From the NCBI GenBank assembly GCA_041158165.1, contig JBEBBW010000030.1, positions 1 through 17,793 on the forward strand: a DNA stretch of 17,793 nt, read 5' to 3'. Positions 1 to 7,223 of this stretch are shown piece after piece. The stretch is from TMED14 sp041158165. Its GTDB lineage: Bacteria > Bacteroidota > Bacteroidia > Flavobacteriales > Schleiferiaceae. Numbering within the stretch: the stretch's first letter is position 1; every line of letters begins with the position of its first letter. A program made the position numbers and the translations under genes. The notes below the pieces were generated by a model that worked only from the letters and a program-made list of their open reading frames with translations, did not search any database and had not been told where the DNA came from.

Positions 1-990
1 CTCGCCGACGCCACCCGGGCGCTGGTTGGGCAGCTGCATCCGGGGGTGTTGGTGCTGGACGCGTCGGATGCGCGGTTGAAGGCGGCGGCGGCCGAACTCT
101 GGGACGACGAAATCAAGAACCAAACCCTGTACCGCACTCGGGTTGAGGCTTCCGCACCGTGGAACGGCGCAGCGCCACCGGTGCCGATGCGTCCATCTGC
201 GCTTTTCGCCCTGGACGAGCTCGGGCAGCGCCTGCGCTTGGATCGAGACGACCAGGGCAACTGGGTCCGGGCCGACGGTCGCCCGATGGGCCGAGACACC
301 GACGTGGCCAACTGGGCCGCGGCGCATCCGGAGCAGGTGAGTCCCAATGCGCTGCTGCGCCCGATCTACCAAGAATGGATTTTGCCCAACGCCGCCTACA
401 CGGGCGGAGCGGGGGAGGTCGCGTACGCCTACCAACTAGCCCCATACTTCGCCCAGTCGGGCATGGGGCACGGCGTTTGGCGCCTGCGCCACAGCGGTGC
501 GTGGCTTCCGCCAACGGCCCTCAAGGCGCGCCACGGACTGCAGGCATGGGCTGCGTCCCAAGAGGGGGTAATGCCGAGCTTCAGCGGCCCGTGGGACAGT
601 ACAAAACTGCGCGCAGACCTTCTGAAGGCACTTGGCGCCCCTCTAAAAGACCATCGCCCCGTGGCGGAGGCTATTCGTCCGTTGCTTCGGGCGGCCTACG
701 AGCGAAAGGGGCTGGAACGTTCGGTGAACGCATGGATTCAGCGCATCGAACGCGAAGAAGACCGCATGATTGAACGACTTCGGCGGGAGACCGCGCACCG
801 CGAAGAGGTGCTGCTTCGCCGCCTCGACGTGCTCCAACAAACTCTGCTCCCAGGAGGAACGCTCCAGGAGCGCGTCTGGACGCATTTTGACCTTGTGGAG
901 CACGGTGGCCCTCAGGCGGTGCAGGCCTACGTGGAGGCCTACACGCGTCAACCTCATTGGGACGCGCCCGGTTGGTGGGAATTCCGCTGA
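1..990 (+). CDS. bshC: Bacillithiol biosynthesis cysteine-adding enzyme BshC, 5'-truncated by window edge
   Basis: The frame is open from base 1, so this is the C-terminal 329 residues of a protein that is normally about 520-540 residues; roughly the first 200 are missing. BshC is thought to join cysteine to glucosaminyl-malate, the last step in making the low-molecular-weight thiol bacillithiol in the cytoplasm. Family features that can be seen are the VSPNALLRPIYQEWILPN block (about residues 113-130), the following AYTGGAGEVAYAYQL block, and the charged coiled coil before the C-terminus (RIEREEDRMIERLRRE) that leads into the LPGGTLQERVW segment. A GTG at base 46 is a possible internal start but has no support, because the frame continues upstream. 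The gene ends 42 nt before guaA, which has its own -7 box. Bacillithiol is widespread in Bacteroidota, so the gene fits the inferred host. Identification is by recognised motifs only. Confidence 0.87.
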   Translation, partial: LADATRALVGQLHPGVLVLDASDARLKAAAAELWDDEIKNQTLYRTRVEASAPWNGAAPPVPMRPSALFALDELGQRLRLDRDDQGNWVRADGRPMGRDTDVANWAAAHPEQVSPNALLRPIYQEWILPNAAYTGGAGEVAYAYQLAPYFAQSGMGHGVWRLRHSGAWLPPTALKARHGLQAWAASQEGVMPSFSGPWDSTKLRADLLKALGAPLKDHRPVAEAIRPLLRAAYERKGLERSVNAWIQRIEREEDRMIERLRRETAHREEVLLRRLDVLQQTLLPGGTLQERVWTHFDLVEHGGPQAVQAYVEAYTRQPHWDAPGWWEFR

Positions 991-1019
991 TCGCTTCTGC
1001 CCGGCGCCCGTGGAATCCG

Positions 1020-1027
1020 TACTTTTG
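1020..1027 (+). promoter_or_regulatory. Predicted -7 promoter box of guaA
   Basis: TACTTTTG is an exact match to the Bacteroidota -7 consensus TAnnTTTG. It ends 5 nt before the guaA ATG at 1033. Transcription normally starts a few bases beyond this box, so the mRNA would have almost no 5' leader. I see no clear TTG -33 element about 19 nt upstream. Confidence 0.5.
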
Positions 1028-1032
1028 CATTC

Positions 1033-2565
1033 ATGACCGACGCTATCCTTATTCTTGACTTTGGTTCGCAGTACACCCAGCTGATTGCGCGCCGCGTGCG
1101 CGAACTAAATGTATACTGCGAAATTCACCCCTTCCATCACATTCCCGAGGACTGGAAGGCCAAGTTTAAAGCGGTCATTTTGAGCGGGTCGCCCTTTTCA
1201 ACGCTCGAAGAGGGGGCACCTAATCCCGACCTGAGCGGATTCTACGGTCAGGTTCCGCTGCTCGGCGTGTGCTACGGCGCCCAGTTTATGGCCCACACGC
1301 GCGGCGGTAAGGTGGCCCGCAGCACCCACCGCGAGTACGGCCGTGCGCACCTCAATCCAGGATCGGGCGAATCGCGCCTCTTGGCCGGAATTCCGCAGGG
1401 CAGCACGGTGTGGATGAGCCACGGCGACAGCATTGTGTCGTTACCCGCCAACGCCGTGGTAGAGGCCACGACCGACAGCATTCCGGTTGCGGCCTACCGC
1501 TTCGCCGACGAGGAAACCTACGCGATCCAGTTTCACCCCGAGGTGGTGCATTCGGAGCACGGTACCCAGCTGCTGCGCAACTTTATTTATGAGATCGCCG
1601 GCTGCGCCCCAACTTGGACGCCGGCTAGCTTTATCGACGAGACCGTGGAGTCGCTCAAAAAGCAGATTGGCGGCGGTAAAGTGGTGCTCGGCCTGAGCGG
1701 CGGCGTAGATTCTACGGTGGCCGCGGTCCTGCTGGACAAAGCCATTGGCGACCGCCTCCACTGCATTTTTGTCAACAACGGCTTGCTGCGCAAAAACGAA
1801 TTTGAGGGCGTACTGGCCCAGTACGAGCACCTTGGCCTCAACGTGGTTGGCGTGGACGCCAGCGCAGAATTCTACGCGGCCCTCGCCGGCCAAGAGGATC
1901 CCGAGGCGAAGCGCAAGGCCATTGGCCGCACCTTTATCGAGGTTTTTGACCGCGAAGCCCACCGTATTCAAGGGGTTGAATTCCTCGGACAAGGCACGAT
2001 TTACCCCGACGTCATTGAGTCGGTGAGCGTGAACGGCCCCAGCGTGACCATCAAGTCGCACCACAATGTGGGTGGGCTACCTGACTTCATGAAGCTTCAG
2101 ATTGTGGAACCGCTCCGCAGCCTGTTCAAAGACGAGGTGCGCCGCGTGGGCGCCGCCATGGGGCTAAAGCCCGAACTCCTTGGCCGCCATCCCTTCCCGG
2201 GGCCAGGCCTGGCGATTCGCATCCTGGGCGAGGTTACGGCCGAAAAAGTGGCGATCCTTCAGGAGGTAGACCACCTGTTCATCCAAGGCCTTCGCGACGC
2301 GGGGCTGTACGACCAGGTTTGGCAGGCTGGCGCTATTCTGCTTCCGGTCAAGTCGGTGGGCGTTATGGGCGACGAACGGAGCTACGAGCAAGTCGTGGCG
2401 CTGCGCGCGGTGCAGTCTACCGACGGCATGACCGCAGACTGGGTGCACTTGCCCTACGACTTTTTGGCACGAACTTCGAATGCCATCATTAACCAAGTGC
2501 GCGGCGTGAACCGTGTGGTGTACGACATTAGTTCCAAGCCGCCCGCAACCATCGAATGGGAATAA
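1033..2565 (+). CDS. guaA: Glutamine-hydrolysing GMP synthase
   Basis: GuaA converts XMP to GMP using ATP and ammonia released from glutamine, the last step of de novo guanine nucleotide synthesis in the cytoplasm. The 510 residues match the usual family length. The N-terminal class I glutamine amidotransferase domain (about 1-190) has the nucleophile Cys80 in GVCYGAQ and the His168/Glu170 pair in QFHPE. The ATP pyrophosphatase domain follows, with the P-loop SGGVDS at 222-227. The C-terminal dimerisation domain has the PFPGPGLAIRILG signature and ends in TIEWE, the usual GMP synthase terminus. The ATG at 1033 gives the standard N-terminus (ILILDFGSQYTQLIARRVRE). The last 10 nt overlap the next gene, so guaA appears to be the first gene of a four-gene run ending with the carotenoid genes. 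Confidence 0.98.
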   Translation: MTDAILILDFGSQYTQLIARRVRELNVYCEIHPFHHIPEDWKAKFKAVILSGSPFSTLEEGAPNPDLSGFYGQVPLLGVCYGAQFMAHTRGGKVARSTHREYGRAHLNPGSGESRLLAGIPQGSTVWMSHGDSIVSLPANAVVEATTDSIPVAAYRFADEETYAIQFHPEVVHSEHGTQLLRNFIYEIAGCAPTWTPASFIDETVESLKKQIGGGKVVLGLSGGVDSTVAAVLLDKAIGDRLHCIFVNNGLLRKNEFEGVLAQYEHLGLNVVGVDASAEFYAALAGQEDPEAKRKAIGRTFIEVFDREAHRIQGVEFLGQGTIYPDVIESVSVNGPSVTIKSHHNVGGLPDFMKLQIVEPLRSLFKDEVRRVGAAMGLKPELLGRHPFPGPGLAIRILGEVTAEKVAILQEVDHLFIQGLRDAGLYDQVWQAGAILLPVKSVGVMGDERSYEQVVALRAVQSTDGMTADWVHLPYDFLARTSNAIINQVRGVNRVVYDISSKPPATIEWE

Positions 2566-3692
2566 AGTACTTCGCGGCCCTTTCCGCAGCTATCCTGCTC
2601 CAGTTAGGAGCCCTCGCCCAGACTCCGGCTCGTTGGGCACTGGTTCTGCCGTTTCAAGTGCAGCCCGACACGTCGGGTGGCAAGGTGAGCCAGCGTATGG
2701 CGCTTGAATTTTATGCAGGATTCAAGGCGGCCTTGGATTCTGCGGCGGGTGCAGACGGTGGGGTAGTACTCGATCTTTATGATTTTGACGAGGCAACCGG
2801 GGCCGTGGTGGAACGTCAGCTTGGCGGACTGAGCCATTCGTACAGTCCCAAAGATTTTATGGAGCTCCAGGGCCAGCGAGGCGTGCGCTTTGTGGTGGGT
2901 CCCTTCCGAGGTCAAGATTCCGAAGCGCTCGCGCGCCACGCGGCGCCGTCAACCTTTGTGGTCAACCCGGTTTCGCGCGACGTGTCGGTGCAGAACTTGC
3001 CCCAGATGATGGCTGCGGCACCTCCGCGGTTCACTGAATCCGAGGCGCTTGGCCGATTAGCGGCTCGCGACGCCAAGGCCCGACCCAATTCGCGCACGGT
3101 AGTCTTTGATTTGGGCGATAAGAACAGCGTGCTTCAGCGCAAGGCTTTTTACAGTGGTTTTGCCGCGAACGGCGGAGATACGACCAAAATCCAAAGTTGG
3201 GACGGCCGCCCCACGGCCAACCTCGCTGAGCGCGTCGGGCGCGATGATTTAATCGCAACGCGGTTCGTACTGCTCGACGATAAAGTGCTGAGCGCTGCGC
3301 GCATTCTTCAGGGACTACGCCAGCGTCCTTCAAGCCAGACCGAGCTGTGGACCGTGAGCACGACAATCAACAGTCCTTCGTTGGACGCGTTCCTGCTGCT
3401 GCGTCAGCCAATTATTTGGGTGCAGACGGATCGGCTTGAGTTTGCTGCCTACGACGCCGTGGATGCGCAAATTTCTCAGGCACTGGGCGAGTCTCGCTCG
3501 CGCTGGGCATGGCTCGGGTACGATACAGCGCTGATGCTGTTGGCCAATGAACCCGACGGCTTTACCGGGCCGCGGCGCCGCTACGAATGGTCGGCAACCC
3601 CCAGCAGTGGCCTGGTTAATCGGGCGGTCGAACTCTACCGCTACGACCCTAAGGTGGGCGTGAACCCGATCAGTCTTCCCGCGTTACCCTAA
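2556..3692 (+). CDS. Secreted periplasmic-binding-fold (PBP1-like) protein, LysM-less
   Basis: This 378-residue protein starts inside guaA (10-nt overlap) at an ATG that gives a clear Sec signal peptide: hydrophobic residues about 5-19 and a likely cleavage after ALA at residue 21. The rest resembles the type 1 periplasmic-binding fold of amino-acid ABC receptors and LpoA-like proteins: an ALVLPFQV strand near the N-terminus, an alpha/beta pattern with the FVVGPFRG loop (about 110-117), and a second lobe with RTVVFDLGDKNSVLQRKAFYSGF. In other Bacteroidota I recall a LysM plus PBP1-like protein encoded after guaA. No LysM repeat is visible here, so this may be a shortened version. A role in cell-envelope or peptidoglycan function is inference from that relationship. 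No ligand can be named, and no ABC permease or ATPase gene lies nearby. Confidence 0.6.
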   Translation: MGIKYFAALSAAILLQLGALAQTPARWALVLPFQVQPDTSGGKVSQRMALEFYAGFKAALDSAAGADGGVVLDLYDFDEATGAVVERQLGGLSHSYSPKDFMELQGQRGVRFVVGPFRGQDSEALARHAAPSTFVVNPVSRDVSVQNLPQMMAAAPPRFTESEALGRLAARDAKARPNSRTVVFDLGDKNSVLQRKAFYSGFAANGGDTTKIQSWDGRPTANLAERVGRDDLIATRFVLLDDKVLSAARILQGLRQRPSSQTELWTVSTTINSPSLDAFLLLRQPIIWVQTDRLEFAAYDAVDAQISQALGESRSRWAWLGYDTALMLLANEPDGFTGPRRRYEWSATPSSGLVNRAVELYRYDPKVGVNPISLPALP

Positions 3693-3693
3693 T

Positions 3694-4164
3694 ATGCTTG
3701 CTGTTGCTATGTTCCTGCTGGCCTACGTCCTCATGGAGGGCGCGGCCTGGGCTGCCCACCGCTACTTGATGCACGGGCCACTTTGGATGCTTCACGCTGA
3801 CCACCACACTAAAGAACCCGGCTTTTTCGAGAAAAACGACGCGTTCTTTTTGATTTTTGCTATTCCGTCGTGGCTTTGCATCATGCTGGGCATGATGTGG
3901 GGCGTTCCCGAGTCCACGGGATTTGGATTCGGAATTGCCGCATACGGCTTTACTTATTTTTTGGTGCACGAGATTTTCATTCACCAGCGCTTTCGCTGGT
4001 GGGTTCACACCGACAACGCCTACTTTCGGGCGGTGCGCCTCAAGCACAAGTGGCATCATAAAACCCTCGGCAAAGAGGGTTCGGCGCACTTCGGCCTGCT
4101 GTGGGTGCCCTGGAGCATGGTCCGCGAAGAAGCGCGCAAAATGAAGCTCGAGCGCCGGTCGTGA
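3694..4164 (+). CDS. crtZ: Beta-carotene 3-hydroxylase (fatty acid hydroxylase superfamily)
   Basis: CrtZ is a membrane di-iron oxygenase that hydroxylates the beta rings of beta-carotene to give cryptoxanthin and zeaxanthin. All the expected histidine clusters are present in 156 residues: HRYLMH (22-27), HADHH (34-38), HEIFIHQ (92-98) and HKWHH (118-122), followed by SAHFGLLW. Hydrophobic stretches around residues 1-20, 50-70 and 77-92 fit membrane helices. The ATG lies 1 nt after the upstream stop, and the TGA overlaps the GTG start of the lycopene cyclase (GTGA), so translation is probably coupled along the row. The neighbouring cyclase would supply its substrate. Phytoene synthase and desaturase genes must lie elsewhere. 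Length and motif spacing fit bacterial CrtZ well. Confidence 0.92.
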   Translation: MLAVAMFLLAYVLMEGAAWAAHRYLMHGPLWMLHADHHTKEPGFFEKNDAFFLIFAIPSWLCIMLGMMWGVPESTGFGFGIAAYGFTYFLVHEIFIHQRFRWWVHTDNAYFRAVRLKHKWHHKTLGKEGSAHFGLLWVPWSMVREEARKMKLERRS

Positions 4165-4841
4165 AAGGGCTATATCTGCTGATGATGGGGCTGACGTTCC
4201 TAGGGCCGTTCACCCGAGCGTTTGAGCCCCGTATTCGCTACATCGGTCAAACCAAGCACTTGCTGGTCGGAACCTTGTTCATGATGGCCTTATTTATCCC
4301 TTGGGACGTGGTTAAAACAGCCTCGGGAGTCTGGGGGTTCAATCCGCGCTACCTAGTGGGGCCGTCGCTCTGGGGTCTTCCGCTCGAGGAATGGCTCTTT
4401 TTCGTCGTGGTGCCTTGGGCAACCTTTTTCATTTATGAGGTGCTCCAGCTGTTTTTTCCTTGGCGGAATTCGAAGCCATCCGCTTTTGCGCTCGTGGGCG
4501 TCGTCGGCCTCGCAAGCCTTGTCTTGTCCGTGGTGTACTCCGACCGTTGGTACACCCTTACGGCGGCTGCAGGCCTAGCAGTGGGCTGTGCGTGGTTGCT
4601 TTGGAAGCGCCCGTGGTGGACCGCCGCCTTTCTGCGGGGCTGGGGCGTAGGGTTGGTGCCCTTTTTTCTGGTGAATGGAGTACTGACGGGCGCCTTTTTA
4701 CCGGAGCCCATTGTGTGGTACAACGATGCCGAAAACATGGGGATTCGCATGGGTACCATTCCGGTCGAGGATGCGCTTTACGGCACCTTCATGATGATCA
4801 TGTACGCCGTGGGCGTACACTGGTCGCGAGAACGGCGTTAA
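4161..4841 (+). CDS. crtYcd: Fused lycopene beta-cyclase, CrtYc/CrtYd type, membrane protein
   Basis: A 226-residue, very hydrophobic protein with the two-repeat layout of the lycopene cyclase domain family, in which the CrtYc and CrtYd halves of actinobacterial heterodimeric cyclases are joined in one chain. Each half carries the diagnostic proline-acid motif: PLEEW at 74-78 and PVEDALYG at 201-208. About six to seven membrane spans can be seen. The enzyme would close the ends of lycopene to make beta-carotene in the cytoplasmic membrane, the substrate for CrtZ encoded just upstream. I chose GTG 4161 because it forms a 4-nt GTGA overlap with the crtZ stop and starts directly at the first hydrophobic helix; an ATG at 4101 would add 20 polar residues inside crtZ, and ATGs at 4182 and 4185 are later alternatives. 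The symbol denotes the domain family rather than a proven ring specificity. Confidence 0.85.
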   Translation: MKGLYLLMMGLTFLGPFTRAFEPRIRYIGQTKHLLVGTLFMMALFIPWDVVKTASGVWGFNPRYLVGPSLWGLPLEEWLFFVVVPWATFFIYEVLQLFFPWRNSKPSAFALVGVVGLASLVLSVVYSDRWYTLTAAAGLAVGCAWLLWKRPWWTAAFLRGWGVGLVPFFLVNGVLTGAFLPEPIVWYNDAENMGIRMGTIPVEDALYGTFMMIMYAVGVHWSRERR

Positions 4842-4859
4842 GTTTGGCCCTTTTCGGGT

Positions 4860-4867
4860 TAAATTTG
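4860..4867 (+). promoter_or_regulatory. Predicted -7 promoter box of nusB
   Basis: TAAATTTG is an exact TAnnTTTG match in the 43-nt gap between the cyclase gene and nusB, 17 nt before the nusB ATG. A TTTG at 4843-4846 is closer than the usual -33 spacing, so the upstream element is uncertain. Confidence 0.45.
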
Positions 4868-4884
4868 CCACTCAATTCCGTTCT

Positions 4885-5826
4885 ATGCTTACCCGCCGCC
4901 ACCTCCGCATCAAAACGATGCAAGCGCTTTATGCGTACGCGCAGTCCGACCTCAACGACGCGCAACTCGGACTTCGCCGCTTGGAGGACAGCATCAAAGG
5001 AATTTATGACCTCTACTTGTACGAGCTACGCATTTTTTGGCATTTCAAGCATTTTGTGGAGGAGCGTCTCGAAATCGAGCGCGCCAAGCAGTTCCCCAAT
5101 CGCCTGCGTGAAGCCCAGCTTACGCACTTTTTGACGTTGCCGTTTGTGGCCCAATTGACTGCAGACGATGAGGTGACCAAAGCGTGGGAGCAGCACCGCA
5201 CCCATTGGGGCGAGTCGGCAGACGTGCTGCGTACCATTTTCTTTGCCTACTGGGCGGAGTGGGGGGAGACGCTGTACTGGAACAGCCCCGAGCTCCAAAC
5301 CGAAGAGGCACAAATCGCCCACATTCGTCAGTTCTACCGGGACTATCTGGCCAACAACGAAGAGCTTCACCAGCACTACGAGTCCCTCAATATGCACTGG
5401 TCTGACGACCTCGACGCTGCCCAAATGATGGCGGTACAAACGCTTCAGAATGCGCGCAAGAACCGCCCCGTACTCGTTTCGTTGTACCGCGACAAGGGCG
5501 ACACCGACTTTGCCAAGGAACTCTTTCTGCACACGTTGCGCCATCAAGCCGAGTGGCAGGAGCGTATGGCGGGCAAAGCCAAGCAATGGGACTTTGACCG
5601 CATGGCTCCCGTCGACCGTACCCTGGTGCAAATGGCCCTGAGCGAAATGCTAGCATTCCCTGAAGTACCGGTCAAAGTGACCATTGATGAGGCCATCGAG
5701 ATTTCAAAGCAGTACGGCTCGCCGAAAGCCTCGTCGTTTGTCAACGGACTTCTCGACGCACTCGCAACCGAACTCAAGGCGGAAGGGCGGATTCAAAAAC
5801 TCGGTCGTGGACTGATTGGTGCCTAA
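4885..5826 (+). CDS. nusB: Transcription antitermination factor NusB, long Bacteroidota form
   Basis: NusB pairs with ribosomal protein S10 (NusE) to form the antitermination complex on rRNA operons. At 313 residues it is twice the length of E. coli NusB, which is usual for Bacteroidota. The start RRHLRIKTMQALYAYAQSD carries the N-terminal NusB helix. The canonical domain resumes around residue 195 and includes DRMAPVDRTLVQMALSEML, VPVKVTIDEAIEISKQYG and SSFVNGLLDALA. The region between is helical and charged, with no motif I recognise. The next gene starts 10 nt after the stop, giving the order nusB-DUF1573-yajC, an arrangement I recall from other Bacteroidota. The ATG is the first in frame and matches the family N-terminus. 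Confidence 0.95.
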   Translation: MLTRRHLRIKTMQALYAYAQSDLNDAQLGLRRLEDSIKGIYDLYLYELRIFWHFKHFVEERLEIERAKQFPNRLREAQLTHFLTLPFVAQLTADDEVTKAWEQHRTHWGESADVLRTIFFAYWAEWGETLYWNSPELQTEEAQIAHIRQFYRDYLANNEELHQHYESLNMHWSDDLDAAQMMAVQTLQNARKNRPVLVSLYRDKGDTDFAKELFLHTLRHQAEWQERMAGKAKQWDFDRMAPVDRTLVQMALSEMLAFPEVPVKVTIDEAIEISKQYGSPKASSFVNGLLDALATELKAEGRIQKLGRGLIGA

Positions 5827-5836
5827 TTTTACTTCT

Positions 5837-6283
5837 ATGAAAACAACTTCTTTCTTACTATTTGCCGCAGCAAGCGCAGCCTTCGCTGCATGCAGCAACC
5901 CCAGCGACCAAATCAAACCTGAAGAAGAGCGCATGGCCCTTGAGGCCGTTCAAAGCGCAGACCTTCCTGAGCTGAGTTTCGCCAACGAATCCCATGATTT
6001 TGGCACGATCAACGAGGGCCAGGTTGTCGAAACCGAATTCAAGTTCACCAACACCGGCAAGGCTCCCCTGATCATTTCGTCGGCTCAAGGCAGCTGCGGG
6101 TGCACCGTTCCGGAGTACCCTAATGCGCCCGTGGCGCCAGGCGAGGAGGGCGTAATCCGCGTGAGCTTCAACAGCGAAGGCAAGCCCAACCAGCAGTCAA
6201 AGACGGTAACGCTTACCACGAATGCCGTTCCGAGTACGAAGGTGCTCACGATTACCGCCAACGTAACCCCTAAATCCAAGTAA
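5837..6283 (+). CDS. DUF1573 lipoprotein
   Basis: This 148-residue protein starts at ATG 5837, which gives a lipoprotein signal peptide: basic MK, a hydrophobic stretch, then FAAC with the lipidated Cys at residue 19. An ATG at 5816 in the same frame would add seven polar residues and lies inside nusB. The mature part is a DUF1573 domain, an immunoglobulin-like beta sandwich: the HDFGTINEGQVVETEFKFTN block (about 53-72), the GSCGCTVPEYP block with its Cys-Gly-Cys pair at 87-89, and APGEEGVIRVSFNSEGKPN (about 100-118). The biochemical role of the family is not settled. It is very common in Bacteroidota envelopes and often occurs in multiple copies. The gene is 2 nt upstream of yajC, which suggests co-expression with the export machinery but does not prove a shared function. 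Confidence 0.88.
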   Translation: MKTTSFLLFAAASAAFAACSNPSDQIKPEEERMALEAVQSADLPELSFANESHDFGTINEGQVVETEFKFTNTGKAPLIISSAQGSCGCTVPEYPNAPVAPGEEGVIRVSFNSEGKPNQQSKTVTLTTNAVPSTKVLTITANVTPKSK

Positions 6284-6285
6284 GC

Positions 6286-6609
6286 ATGCACCTATTTCTT
6301 CAAGCACAATCCCAGGGCGGTATCGCCGGATTTCTTCCGCTAATCGCCATTTTGGCGGTGATGTACTTTTTCTTTTTGCGTCCGCAAATGAAGCGCCAAA
6401 AGGAAGAAACGAAGTTCCGCAACGTTCTTGCCAAGGGAATGCGCGTCGTTACCAGCGCGGGCATTCACGGTAAAATTTCAGATCTTGACGAGCACACGTT
6501 TGTTCTGGAAACCGAGAATAGCCGACTCCGCCTCGAGCGCTCTGCCGTGAGCAAGGAACTGACTGCGGCTCGCTACCCTGAGTCGGCGAAGGTCGAAGAC
6601 AAGAAGTAA
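6286..6609 (+). CDS. yajC: Sec translocon accessory subunit YajC
   Basis: A 107-residue single-span membrane protein of typical YajC size. A short Gln/Gly-rich start is followed by one hydrophobic helix (about 15-31, GFLPLIAILAVMYFFF), then the family signature FLRPQMKRQKEETKFRN and the GMRVVTSAGIHGKISDLDE domain. YajC associates with SecDF and SecYEG in the inner membrane and helps protein export. Its ATG follows the DUF1573 stop by 2 nt, so it is the last gene of the nusB operon. A strong hairpin terminator begins 21 nt after the stop. Confidence 0.95.
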   Translation: MHLFLQAQSQGGIAGFLPLIAILAVMYFFFLRPQMKRQKEETKFRNVLAKGMRVVTSAGIHGKISDLDEHTFVLETENSRLRLERSAVSKELTAARYPESAKVEDKK

Positions 6610-6630
6610 GCGCCCTAGGCGTCGAACGAA

Positions 6631-6658
6631 AAAGGCCCAAGCTCGCGCTTGGGCCTTT
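6631..6658. terminator. Bidirectional intrinsic terminator
   Basis: AAAGGCCCAAGC (6631-6642) pairs perfectly with GCTTGGGCCTTT (6647-6658) around a TCGC loop, a 12-bp stem. Reading right it runs into TTTCTGTTTT; reading left it runs into a five-T stretch. It lies between the convergent yajC and the TPR-like gene and can end transcription from both sides. Confidence 0.85.
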
Positions 6659-6687
6659 CTGTTTTGGGTGCCTGGGGCGGTGCCCGG

Positions 6688-7203
6688 TTAAATGCGCTTG
6701 AGTTGGTCCTTCAGCATTTTGAGTTGGTCGGCCAACAACCCCTTGTCGTCGAGCTTTTTGGCTTCGGTCAACAGGGTTTGGGCTTCTTGCTTGCGGCGGC
6801 GCGACATCGCCATGGCGGCGAGCTGCATTTTGGCAAGAGCACGGTCTTGCTTCATTCGGAGTCCCGTATTCAGCGCCTTGCGCATGTACGACTCGGCTTG
6901 GTTCATGTTGGATTGAGCGAGCATGAGTCCACGCAAGAAGTAGTAGTAGGCGAGCTGGCCTTTGATAAGGGTTTGTTCTGGGTGCTTTAGTGCATCAAGT
7001 TGCGCTCCCGCTTTGGCAAAGTTCTGGGAACGCACAAACCAAAGTGCGAGCAGGATGCGCTCGTTGCGAAAATGGAGCAGCACGGGAATGCCCGCGAGGA
7101 GCGTGAGGAAAATACCGTTGCCCCAATGGGTGTCGAGGAACTGCAGGATGGCAAAGGTGAGGACGAGGGCCGCTATGGCCAGTCGGAGGTAGCGTCGAAT
7201 CAT
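6688..7203 (-). CDS. Small membrane-anchored TPR-like protein of unknown function
   Basis: I do not recognise a named family for this 171-residue protein. Two hydrophobic helices (about 7-23 and 30-44) form an N-terminal hairpin anchor. The rest is helical, with at least one fair tetratricopeptide repeat at about 83-116 (YYYFLRGLMLAQSNMNQAES followed by YMRKALNTGL) and weaker helical pairs at about 48-72 and 122-151. The C-terminal half is strongly basic and Lys/Gln-rich. TPR arrays usually act as protein-binding scaffolds, so it is probably a membrane-bound adaptor facing the cytoplasm; this is inference. The ATG lies 20 nt after the stop of the Crp/Fnr-type gene on the same strand. An exact TAnnTTTG box sits inside that gap, so it may have its own promoter as well as readthrough from the regulator. 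Confidence 0.7.
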   Translation of the reverse strand: MIRRYLRLAIAALVLTFAILQFLDTHWGNGIFLTLLAGIPVLLHFRNERILLALWFVRSQNFAKAGAQLDALKHPEQTLIKGQLAYYYFLRGLMLAQSNMNQAESYMRKALNTGLRMKQDRALAKMQLAAMAMSRRRKQEAQTLLTEAKKLDDKGLLADQLKMLKDQLKRI

Positions 7204-7207
7204 GCCG

Positions 7208-7215
7208 CAAAAATA
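7208..7215 (-). promoter_or_regulatory. Predicted -7 box of the TPR-like gene
   Basis: Read on the minus strand, TATTTTTG matches TAnnTTTG exactly. It ends 4 nt before the ATG at 7203 and sits in the 20-nt gap after the regulator gene. It implies an almost leaderless transcript. I see no clear -33 TTG at the usual distance. Confidence 0.42.
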
Positions 7216-7223
7216 GCGCGGCT

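Noticed and set aside
1441..2064. 207-codon open frame antisense to guaA
   Set aside because: Shadow of a GC-rich coding strand; the guaA frame is fully explained by family motifs and the antisense product shows no recognisable domain.
4101..4160. Earlier ATG start for the lycopene cyclase
   Set aside because: It would add 20 polar residues encoded inside crtZ. GTG 4161 forms the usual 4-nt overlap and starts at the first membrane helix.
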